A stretch of 64,000 nt of DNA from Okeania sp. SIO1I7 (GTDB lineage Bacteria; Cyanobacteriota; Cyanobacteriia; Cyanobacteriales; Microcoleaceae), in NCBI GenBank assembly GCA_010672585.1, contig JAAHGF010000003.1, positions 413,030 through 477,029 of the forward strand, written 5' to 3'. Of the stretch, positions 17,299-24,227 are shown piece by piece (position 1 is the first letter of the stretch; each line of letters opens with the position of its first letter). The position numbers were made by a program, and so were the translations under genes. The notes below the pieces were generated by a model that saw nothing but the letters and a program-made list of their open reading frames with translations, did no database searches and was not told the DNA's origin.

Positions 17299-17322
17299 GG
17301 GGATTGACTTGAAGCAATCCCC
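17299..17322 (-). terminator. Hairpin downstream of the GAIH-repeat precursor gene
   Basis: GGGGATTG pairs with CAATCCCC, with an 8-base spacer, about 20 bases after the stop of the minus-strand gene at 17343. It is the duplicate of the hairpin at 16789-16812, including the surrounding TTCAAATAGA sequence. Confidence 0.5.
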
Positions 17323-17342
17323 GTTCAAATAGAAGAACTATC

Positions 17343-17582
17343 TTAGTTCTTGTTATTGTTGTTGTTCATCAAACCATGGATAGCTCCATGGATAGCTCCA
17401 TGGATAGCTCCGCTGGCTGCTTTACTGGCACCGTGCTTGACATGATCCCAGACATCACCCAAGCTAAAGCTAGGATCGACACCATTCTGATTCGACATAG
17501 CAACACCAGTCACAGTACGCTCAACAGGTACAGCTTGGATAGGAAGTTTAGATGACTTCATCATTTTTTGCTCTAATTGCAT
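17343..17582 (-). CDS. Cyanobactin-like precursor peptide with GVDPS site and GAIH repeats
   Basis: This 79-residue peptide starts at the ATG at 17582 behind GGAG. Residues 12-26 (KLPIQAVPVERTVTG) match the N-terminal leader of cyanobactin precursors (known PatE/TruE leaders begin with LPQ.G.PVIRLT). GVDPS at residues 34-38 matches the site before each core in those precursors. The LAELSEEAL helix that recruits the heterocyclase is absent. The predicted core starts FSLGDVWDHVKHG and contains three GAIH units encoded by near-perfect 12-bp DNA repeats, then a poly-Asn tail. There is no C-terminal AYDG-type macrocyclisation site. It is probably cleaved by the protease at 18682..20835 to release a linear, amphipathic peptide. 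Confidence 0.75.
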   Translation of the reverse strand: MQLEQKMMKSSKLPIQAVPVERTVTGVAMSNQNGVDPSFSLGDVWDHVKHGASKAASGAIHGAIHGAIHGLMNNNNNKN

Positions 17583-17636
17583 TATTTTTCTCCTGAATTT
17601 TGCAATTTCGTTGTTTTTTGGGTTTTCGCTGAATAG

Positions 17637-17684
17637 TTACCACTGATTTCGTGGCACGTGTCCAGCCTGGATAGGAACTTTCAT
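17637..17684 (-). CDS. 15-codon leader-only remnant of a precursor gene
   Basis: The ATG at 17684, preceded by AAAGGAG, opens a frame MKVPIQAGHVPRNQW and stops. The first seven residues match the leader of the neighbouring precursors (KLPIQA), after which the similarity is lost. It is best read as a truncated former precursor gene that kept its ribosome-binding site; translation of a 15-residue peptide is possible. Confidence 0.5.
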   Translation of the reverse strand: MKVPIQAGHVPRNQW

Positions 17685-17820
17685 GTTGGTTTCTCCTTTA
17701 TTACAGTATTTTTCGGCTTGTAGAGCTAATTTATTCCTGGTGTTGATTTGCTAAACTCAACTAGGGTTAGTTGATATTAGAGTAAGCAATAAATTAACTA
17801 ATTTAATTTATGGTCTCGCT

Positions 17821-18063
17821 TTAACTCCATATGCAGCCTATTTGTTTGCCAGAGGGAAGGTTGTTCCCCTTCTTACTTGGTTCACCGTTTTTATCTTCTG
17901 GAGGCGCTTCTGAGGGGGGGGGTTCCTGTTGGTTACTTTGTTCAGACTTTTCATCTTTTGTCTGAGTTTTTGTAGGCTCCTTGGGCACAACAGGCGCTTC
18001 TTGGGAAGAGGTTTTTGATGATTGGTTCAGGGATTTAGATATCTGAGCGTGTATATTAACCAT
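17821..18063 (-). CDS. Small Glu/Pro/Lys-rich peptide, candidate precursor
   Basis: This 80-residue peptide starts MVNIHAQISKSLNQSS, is hydrophilic and disordered in the middle (QEAPVVPKEPTKTQT, then EPPPSEAPPEDKNGEPS), and ends GNNLPSGKQIGCIWS with a single Cys. The QEAPVVPKE segment could be a degenerate form of the neighbours' QAxPVxR motif, and NGEPS resembles their GVEPS/GVDPS cleavage site, which would leave a 17-residue core. The likeness is weaker than for the other peptides. It sits between two clear members of the cluster with short spacing, which supports inclusion. Confidence 0.55.
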   Translation of the reverse strand: MVNIHAQISKSLNQSSKTSSQEAPVVPKEPTKTQTKDEKSEQSNQQEPPPSEAPPEDKNGEPSKKGNNLPSGKQIGCIWS

Positions 18064-18133
18064 GATTCTTTCTCTCTTTTTTTTGATTAGTCAAATAATT
18101 CATGGGAAAGTCTATTAGTGACTGATATCAATA

Positions 18134-18370
18134 CTAGAAAAAACCACAGGCGGCTAGGCACATAGCCATTGAGTTTCCAGAAAGTATATGACATCCACAG
18201 TAGTCTGCTGACATTAAGAATCTCATTGGATCGTTATAGTTTGCCCCATCTAGTAAACTTAATAATAGTTCTCTCTTAGTATCATTAGAAGCAGAATTTA
18301 GATCTACGACTGTATGAGGTTTGAACAAATCTGTTCGTATAACTGGTGGGGCTTGGATGGGAAGTTTCAT
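18134..18370 (-). CDS. Cys-rich cyanobactin-like precursor peptide
   Basis: This 78-residue peptide begins MKLPIQAPPVIRTDLF, the closest match in the cluster to the known cyanobactin leader start. A helical section (DTKRELLLSLLDGANYNDP) may be the docking region. The C-terminal part ADYCGCHILSGNSMAMC and then LAACGFF has four Cys and is the likely core. No GVDPS-type site is evident, so cleavage could occur after the DG/ND region or use another site. Cys clusters would suit disulfides, thioethers or thiazoles, but no YcaO or lanthipeptide synthetase gene is in the window. The ribosome-binding site is weak (AAGAGA). Confidence 0.7.
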   Translation of the reverse strand: MKLPIQAPPVIRTDLFKPHTVVDLNSASNDTKRELLLSLLDGANYNDPMRFLMSADYCGCHILSGNSMAMCLAACGFF

Positions 18371-18437
18371 AATTGTTTTTTCTCTTGGTTTTTATTGGTC
18401 TGTAGTAAAGACAGACCAATATTTACTTTAGTGATAA

Positions 18438-18614
18438 TTAGCCATACATTTTGAGAATGTCCCAGAGTGCTGCGCTAGATTCAACATTATTGTAGTTACT
18501 CGCTCCTATCCCATACTGATTGGATATTGCAGCAGAAGTAGAGGGACGCTGAACAGGTGCAACTTGCTTCGGCAATTTAGGGTTCGGTAATTGAGATTTT
18601 TGGGAAAATTCCAT
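18438..18614 (-). CDS. Cyanobactin-like precursor peptide with GIGAS site
   Basis: This 58-residue peptide is directly downstream of the protease gene and starts at ATG 18614 behind a consensus AGGAGG. The leader reads KLPKQVAPVQRPST (residues 13-26), matching the LPxQxxPVxR pattern of its neighbours. GIGAS at residues 35-39 resembles the GLEAS/GVDAS site of classical cyanobactin precursors. The remaining 19 residues (NYNNVESSAALWDILKMYG) form the probable core. It is first in line after the protease with 67 bases between, so both are probably in one transcript. Its best-in-cluster ribosome-binding site suggests the highest translation. Confidence 0.7.
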   Translation of the reverse strand: MEFSQKSQLPNPKLPKQVAPVQRPSTSAAISNQYGIGASNYNNVESSAALWDILKMYG

Positions 18615-18681
18615 AATAATTCCTCCTGTTTAATTGATTGGTTTACAGTTCTCAATCAGCAGTAAAGCTGACATCTAACTT

Positions 18682-20835
18682 TTAGTTAGCAACATCCCAG
18701 ATTCTGGGTTGACCTAATGTTACTGGCATGATATCGCTGACATCAATGGTGTAGCGCAGAACTCTTTTCGCACGCTCATTATTTTCCGGATCGAAAAACT
18801 TGATCTTTACATCCCAGCAATCTGAATCTTTGCGACAGAAAGGGCTTCGTTCTACTCCAAAGCCGTCTAGCTGCATGGTCACCGCTTGGGAATTGTTACC
18901 TTGATTACTTTGGTTGCTCAATGCTTGAACTAAGGCATCTGCATATTGGAAGATGTTAGTCGCGGCAAAATTTTGTGCCCTTTCCATGGAAGTTTGTCCG
19001 AGATTGCGGAGGTCGTAGTATATCCGCATCAAAAAATTCCTCAGAGAATATTTGATGATTTCTATTTTTTCCGGGCTAATAGTATTTCCGCTTTCCTGGT
19101 TTTCGATTGCTGCTATTACGCTATCGATCAATTCGTTAACTTTCCAACCATACATCCCACGAGTATTTAATGGTGCAATAACAGGAACAACCTGACCAGA
19201 ATAGAGAGTGACAGTTTCACCTGTCAAAACTGCTGGGATAGAAACCCTTTCAATATAGCCTTCATCTTCTGTATCAAGAACTTGCCCGGCTAGAAACTCT
19301 TGAAAATATCTATAGACCTCTAAAGCAAAAGGAGCTTGTGGTTTAATGGCATAAATAGGTGTTAGTTCCAAATTTAGGGTCCAAATCAGTGATACTGCCT
19401 CGGAAATATTCCTTTCTAGATATCTTGCCATCTGTCTGGCATCATAGGGATTAGCAGGAACTGCTATAGCATCGGCTGAGTCTTTCGGTGTATCAATAGG
19501 TAAACCGTTATCTGACCAGTTCATAGGCATAAGCTGTTTAAAGCTATCTCGGCGAGCCTCTGTGGCAAAATCATAACCAAGGGTTCCCAGGGCATAAACT
19601 AAGGACATTGGTGCGTTACTTGGGGTGACGGAGGAAGCTACTGTACCTCCGTTGCATCCACAGTCACTAGAAGGGGTGACATTAGATGAAGTTGCTAGAT
19701 TGTTAGATGTGACACTCATTGGATTTTCCGAATGTTGAATATTTGTTGTCATAGATGATTCTGAGTTAGTTACTTCCGCAGCCTGAATCCCAGGGGAGTA
19801 GAAGCTGACTTGTTCTGAACTAGGAGCAATAGGCTCACTCGGTTCAAGTTGTTGTATCTCGTTTATTGGGATAGTTTCTTCTGGTGTAAAGTCTTCAACC
19901 TGACTCGGTTGAATGACTACCTCTTCTGATTTGGGATCGGACACTTGTGCTAATCCTCCTTTTGTAATTAGGGTATAAGCCCCAGAAATGTTAAGAGTTC
20001 CAGCCAAAAAACGACGGCAGTCTTCGACTATTTCTGGATTGCAAGGCAGTACCGTCTTCAGGATTGCCTCACGGATAGCATGGGGATTTGGTTTTTCTCC
20101 CCGCGCCAGTTGAATACTAAGTAGTAGGGCAACAATGCCAGATACAATAGGTGTTGCAAAACTGGTGCCACTTCTTAGCACAACTCCACCACCGGGTTTT
20201 GCACCTAAAATGTTTTTTCCAGGGGCAAGAATGCCTTGATATTGATAAATCTTGCCCCAGTTACTAGAATCGACGGGCAATCCTTGGGCATTCATGGCGC
20301 CGACAGCTAAGACTGAGGGTAAAGCAGCAGGAACATGAAGACACTCACAGGCATCGTTTCCCGCAGCAGCAATAATTAGAACGCCCTGATTATTACAAAA
20401 CCGGACTGCCTCTGCTAAGATTGGGTCTGCATCTCCTGATTGACTCAGTTGACCGCCACTAATGTTAATCACATGAGCTCCTGCCTCAACTGCTTGGTTA
20501 ATCGCTCGTGCAAGATCTATCTGGGAAAGCTTTCCCCTTTGATTATCTGAGAACACGGGAACAATTAGCCCACGACATTGAGGAGCAATCCCACTAACAG
20601 GGCTGTCTTTTTGACCAAAGATGATGCTGGCAATGTGTGTTCCATGACCTGACATCAGACCACTGCTAGCAACATCTGATACCAATGTCGGCAAGCGAGA
20701 AAGGTTAGCTCCATCAAAGCATGGATGGGACTGGTCAACTGGTCCATCAAGGATGGCAATGCATACGTCAGAATCACCAAGAGATTTGTTCATTAGTGAA
20801 CTGAGTTCGGTTGATGTTGCAATGTTAGTCACCAA
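18682..20835 (-). CDS. PatA/PatG-family subtilisin-like maturation protease
   Basis: This 717-residue serine protease has the catalytic triad Asp30 (AILDGPVD), His64 (SGHGTHIAS) and Ser225 (SGTSFATP) with oxyanion Asn160 (AAAGND). A low-complexity linker (about 290-400) contains a DCGCNGG Cys cluster. The C-terminal 300 residues (YALGTLGYDFATEARRDSF, then NPYDARQMARYL, NLELTPIYAI, FCRKDSDCWDVK and a terminal DVSDIMPVTLG) have the shape of the domain conserved in cyanobactin PatA/PatG proteases. PatA cuts the precursor N-terminal to the core; PatG cuts C-terminally and cyclises. Which activity this single enzyme has is not decidable here. The start is TTG (20835) or the GTG one codon later; AGAGG lies upstream. 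Followed by the precursor genes. Confidence 0.9.
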   Translation of the reverse strand: MVTNIATSTELSSLMNKSLGDSDVCIAILDGPVDQSHPCFDGANLSRLPTLVSDVASSGLMSGHGTHIASIIFGQKDSPVSGIAPQCRGLIVPVFSDNQRGKLSQIDLARAINQAVEAGAHVINISGGQLSQSGDADPILAEAVRFCNNQGVLIIAAAGNDACECLHVPAALPSVLAVGAMNAQGLPVDSSNWGKIYQYQGILAPGKNILGAKPGGGVVLRSGTSFATPIVSGIVALLLSIQLARGEKPNPHAIREAILKTVLPCNPEIVEDCRRFLAGTLNISGAYTLITKGGLAQVSDPKSEEVVIQPSQVEDFTPEETIPINEIQQLEPSEPIAPSSEQVSFYSPGIQAAEVTNSESSMTTNIQHSENPMSVTSNNLATSSNVTPSSDCGCNGGTVASSVTPSNAPMSLVYALGTLGYDFATEARRDSFKQLMPMNWSDNGLPIDTPKDSADAIAVPANPYDARQMARYLERNISEAVSLIWTLNLELTPIYAIKPQAPFALEVYRYFQEFLAGQVLDTEDEGYIERVSIPAVLTGETVTLYSGQVVPVIAPLNTRGMYGWKVNELIDSVIAAIENQESGNTISPEKIEIIKYSLRNFLMRIYYDLRNLGQTSMERAQNFAATNIFQYADALVQALSNQSNQGNNSQAVTMQLDGFGVERSPFCRKDSDCWDVKIKFFDPENNERAKRVLRYTIDVSDIMPVTLGQPRIWDVAN

Positions 20836-21295
20836 GTTTCTCTATCCTCTTTGCTCTGTTTTTGTTGGCTTTTGTACTTAGCTATGAGTACAAGGTATAG
20901 GTTTTTTTTTGTAAGCACAACCAAAGTTTGTAATTTTAAGAAAAAAGATAAGCACTTAGATTAGTAACTTCATAAAGCCTTTCCCAGTCTAAGTTTTAGC
21001 TTTTGAAATTTTAAGAACATCTCCAGCATCCCCTACCCAAATTGCTTAAGTTGGGAATTTCTCCAAACTTACAAAGTTAAGCACTGTACTTCCCATTTCA
21101 TCTCGTAGTTCATTACAATTATCTTGGCGACGGCGCATAACAATGGGAGCATCTTGCTCTGTTGCTCATTTCCATTAGATATCTCAAAAATGCCGATTGG
21201 GGAGGCATAGTAAGGGTTTGATCACCTTTTCTGGAGATATCTATTAACCTTAATATCCAAAGCTGCCAAGTTTTTAATAGAAAAATCTCACAATA
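20836..21295. promoter_or_regulatory. Divergent intergenic region between protease and HTH-AAA genes
   Basis: The protease operon reads left and the HTH-AAA gene reads right from this 460-bp gap, so promoters for both must lie here. I cannot point to a clear -35/-10 pair. A 66-bp MITE sits at 21177-21242, close to the start of the rightward gene. This region is where to look for an operator if the HTH protein controls the cluster. Confidence 0.4.
21177..21242. mobile_element. 66-bp MITE of the AGAYATCTCC family
   Basis: The ends AGATATCTCA and GGAGATATCT are inverted with one mismatch, and ATT flanks both sides (21174-21176 and 21243-21245). This is the same end sequence and 3-bp duplication as the element at 3729-3859. 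Confidence 0.65.
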
Positions 21296-22774
21296 ATGAG
21301 CAACCATGTACGTCGGCGAGGCGTAATCTTAACTCTTCAGGGCTTAAAGAAACTCAATCAGGCAAAAGCTAAGGCAGAGATTGAGCAACACTCCAAACGC
21401 TACACCCTCGAATCTCTCAGCGAAGAAACAGGTTTAACTCCCAATACCCTCAGCAAAGTTTTTACCTCCTCGTCAGGAGTTGATAAACGGACTTTGAAGT
21501 GCTGCTTCCATGCTTTTAATCTAACTTTGACAGAAGACGACTATCTCTACCTTCGATCTAATCAAGATAATCTAACCAAAATTAACTCAGTGGCACTTGC
21601 CAAAACCTCCTCCCTCCTTGAACCTACTTGCAATTCTAATTTCGGTATGCTGCGTGATCGCAACAATACCCCCCCAATCAAAAAAATGATTCAACCACAA
21701 GATAATCTACAACCTCGTCTACTAATAGCACCGGGAGGACAGATGCCTCTAGATTCTGTTTTTTACATTGACCGTCCGATCATCGAATCCCTTTGTTACG
21801 AAAGCATCCAGAAACCAGGGACGCTGTTGAATATCCGTGCCCTCAAGCAAATGGGCAAAACCTCCCTAATAACTCGCATCCTGGCTTTCGCTAAATCCCT
21901 GGATTATCAAATTGTTTATCTGAACTTACAACTGTCCGATGCTGAGATTTTACAGAATCTAAAACACTTCCTACAATGGTTCTGTTCTAGAGTTAGCAAG
22001 GAATTAGAATTTCCCAATGCGCCATCGCCTCTGGCGATGGCGCATGAGCAGATAGCCAACTTTTGGGATAACTCCTTGGGTAGCAAATCAACCGCCACTG
22101 ACTACTTCAATGATATTATGCTAGACAACCTAGATCGCCCTCTGGTAATAGCTATTGATGAACTCGATCGGCTTTTTGCCTACCCAGATATTGCTGGTGA
22201 ATTTATCCAACTTCTGCGAACCTGGTCTGAGCAAGCAAAAGCAAGGGTAGCAGAAAGTAATTCTTGGCACAAACTGCGACTGGTGACAGTTCATTCTACA
22301 GAAATTATGATGCCTCCCTCAATTAATCCCTCCCTGTTAAATACTGGGTTAGTCATGAATTTACCTGAATTTACCCCAGCTCAAGTACAGGATCTAGCAC
22401 AGCGCTACGAACAAGAGATAAACGAACAACAAATCAAGCAACTAATTACCTTTATTGGCGGACATCCCTATCGTTTGCAGTTGGCGTTTTATTACCTACA
22501 GCAACAGACCATAACCCTGGAAGAACTTTTAGAAAATTCTGAGAGGGCAACTGCTCTTTATGCAGAACATCTACAACAACAATGGTGGAACCTACAACGC
22601 TATGATGAATTATTGCCTATCTTTACTGAAATTGTGAACAACCCCAAACCGATAGAAATAAAACTATCCGTTGGTTATCAGTTGCAAAACATGGGGTTGG
22701 TTCACCTAGAAGGCGATCGAGCAAGTCTATCTTGTGAGTTATTTCGTCCGTTTTTTGTGGGAGTTTTGAATTGA
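21296..22774 (+). CDS. HTH plus AAA_35-type ATPase, STAND-like protein
   Basis: This 492-residue protein has an N-terminal module of about 85 residues (RRRGVILTLQGLKKLNQAK, YTLESLSEETGLTPNTLSK, GVDKRTL) that forms a helix-turn-helix and is shared with the NB-ARC/WD40 protein at 43656..47321. A linker follows, then an AAA-like ATPase domain (YIDRPIIESLCYESI, Walker A in ALKQMGKTSL, Walker B LVIAIDELDRLF) of the cyanobacterial AAA_35 type. There is no C-terminal repeat domain. Such proteins are thought to be signalling ATPases. Its position, divergent from the protease and peptide genes, makes it a candidate regulator, without direct evidence. Confidence 0.8.
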   Translation: MSNHVRRRGVILTLQGLKKLNQAKAKAEIEQHSKRYTLESLSEETGLTPNTLSKVFTSSSGVDKRTLKCCFHAFNLTLTEDDYLYLRSNQDNLTKINSVALAKTSSLLEPTCNSNFGMLRDRNNTPPIKKMIQPQDNLQPRLLIAPGGQMPLDSVFYIDRPIIESLCYESIQKPGTLLNIRALKQMGKTSLITRILAFAKSLDYQIVYLNLQLSDAEILQNLKHFLQWFCSRVSKELEFPNAPSPLAMAHEQIANFWDNSLGSKSTATDYFNDIMLDNLDRPLVIAIDELDRLFAYPDIAGEFIQLLRTWSEQAKARVAESNSWHKLRLVTVHSTEIMMPPSINPSLLNTGLVMNLPEFTPAQVQDLAQRYEQEINEQQIKQLITFIGGHPYRLQLAFYYLQQQTITLEELLENSERATALYAEHLQQQWWNLQRYDELLPIFTEIVNNPKPIEIKLSVGYQLQNMGLVHLEGDRASLSCELFRPFFVGVLN

Positions 22775-23277
22775 TTGTTATTTAGACTCAGGTGCGTTAC
22801 ATTTCATTAATACACCTTACTGGACTAATGAAATAACTACTTAGGCAAATGCGACACTCACACAGATTATAGCATGGATACACAGATTAAGTGTAAGTGT
22901 ATGTAATATACCACAAATATTTGTTGTAGGGGCGAATGGCATTTGCGTTCCGCAAAGCTCCGCTTTATATGTTGCGGAGCAAAACGCCCTCAATCCCTAC
23001 GGATAGTTAATTGGGATCGATACCCAGTATATTATAGACTCAAATTGGATTATTAGAAGTAGGAAAAAAATCAAAAATATGAAAAAAAATAACCTTATAG
23101 CGCTTTTCACATGGATAGACTACAGTTAGTATCGGCAACCCAAAAGCATTTTTCTACTCCCTACTCCCTACTCCCTACTCTAAGCGCCAAAAAAATTTTG
23201 TGGTCTACTCAAATGAAAAGCGCTGTAATTTCAGTTCATTGCTATAATTAGAAGATGCCACTTTTAGATACAAAGCT
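22775..23277. other. Spacer with short palindromic repeats
   Basis: Contains a GTGCGTTACATTTCATTAA element (also near 24010), GC-rich pieces (GGCATTTGCGTTCCGCAAAG, around 22940), and a CTCCCTA heptamer run (23156-23180). No gene is seen. Confidence 0.5.
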
Positions 23278-23535
23278 ATGTCAAACAAAACATTTGACCT
23301 GAAACAACTACCGATAGGTATTACTGAATTACTCTATTCGATTCAAAATGAGCAAGAAATAGTCATTACTAATGATAATATTCCGGTTGCTAGATTGACT
23401 CTACTTAATCCAGTTGCTGAAACTAGATTGCCATTAGAAAAAACACCTCAACCTGGATTAAATTTAGGTGCTATGGTAATGAGTGATGATTTTGATCGAC
23501 CTTTACCAGATGAATTTTGGTTGCAAAATCCATGA
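23278..23535 (+). CDS. Type II antitoxin, Phd/VapB-like
   Basis: The 85-residue antitoxin has an N-terminal Phd/YefM-type fold with the typical Val-Ile-Thr-Asn-x-x-x-Pro-Val-Ala-Arg-Leu hairpin (EIVITNDNIPVARLTLL) used for DNA binding and dimerisation, and a disordered acidic C-terminus that wraps the toxin. Its TGA stop overlaps the toxin's ATG (ATGA at 23532-23535), so the two are translationally coupled, as is usual in these modules. Autoregulation is expected from the family. Confidence 0.85.
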   Translation: MSNKTFDLKQLPIGITELLYSIQNEQEIVITNDNIPVARLTLLNPVAETRLPLEKTPQPGLNLGAMVMSDDFDRPLPDEFWLQNP

Positions 23536-23915
23536 AATTACTGTTAGATACACATACTTTTATTTGGTGGGATAGTGAGCCATCAAAACTTTCTCAACGT
23601 GCATTAGAGTTATTAACAGATAAAAATAATTTGAGGTTACTGAGTGTAGTTAGTCTCTGGGAAATGTCAATTAAACACAAGTTAGGCAAACTAAAATTAG
23701 AGAAAACTTTAGCAGAAATTGTTGCTATTCAACAAAATAATTTTATCGAGATATTACCAATTACTGTTGCTCATGTTTTAGCTTTAGATAGTTTGTCTGT
23801 TTATCACAAAGATCCTTTTGATCGTTTACTAATTGCTCAAGCTAATATAGAAAATGCAGTACTGATTAGTTGTGACTCTATTTTTGCTAATTATTCAGTT
23901 CAGGTAGAGTGGTAG
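23532..23915 (+). CDS. PIN-domain toxin, VapC-like ribonuclease
   Basis: The 127-residue protein starts at the ATG overlapping the antitoxin stop (MKLLLDTHTFIWW); an earlier start at 23517 would be out of keeping with the family. The PIN acidic residues are visible: Asp in LLDTHTF, Glu in SLWEMSIK, Asp in DPFDRLLIAQA, and Asp in ISCDSIF. PIN toxins cleave RNA (commonly tRNA or rRNA) when the antitoxin is degraded. It lies between the RiPP-like island and the housekeeping helicase gene and may help to stabilise the region. Confidence 0.88.
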   Translation: MKLLLDTHTFIWWDSEPSKLSQRALELLTDKNNLRLLSVVSLWEMSIKHKLGKLKLEKTLAEIVAIQQNNFIEILPITVAHVLALDSLSVYHKDPFDRLLIAQANIENAVLISCDSIFANYSVQVEW

Positions 23916-24227
23916 TAAATTTTATTCTACTAAAAATTTAGGTTAGGTAGTAGTTCAGTAGGGTGTGTTAGCGATAGCGTAACTGAGCGAAATATTATGG
24001 GAGAGACGGTGCGTTACATTTCATTAACGCACCCTACCACTACCACTACTTTTGTTGGGTTTATCCTCCGGATAAGCTCCGCTAACCTCCGTCAACCCAA
24101 CCTACGCTTGTTGGACTAATTATTAATTATTCGATAAAGTTTTTGTTTGTAGTAGGGCTTGAGCAATAAGATAGGTATTTATGGGGCTAAAGCCCTACTA
24201 CGAGCGTAATTATAATAACATCCAACT
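23916..24227. other. Spacer upstream of pcrA
   Basis: Contains GTGCGTTACATTTCATTAACGCACCC repeat pieces and GCTCCGCTAACCTCCG-type fragments common in the window, and a GTAGTAGGGCTT repeat (around 24150, also 37752). No promoter is evident. Confidence 0.45.

Noticed and set aside
17374..17413. Three short direct repeats resembling a CRISPR or iteron
   Set aside because: They are 12-bp codon repeats inside a peptide gene (GAIH units) without spacers.
18134..18370. Lanthipeptide precursor
   Set aside because: Cys-rich core fits, but the leader matches cyanobactin precursors and no lanthipeptide synthetase is nearby.
21119..21307. 62-codon minus-strand frame next to the protease promoter region
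   Set aside because: It spans the 66-bp MITE and the start of the HTH-AAA gene, with no ribosome-binding site or leader motif.
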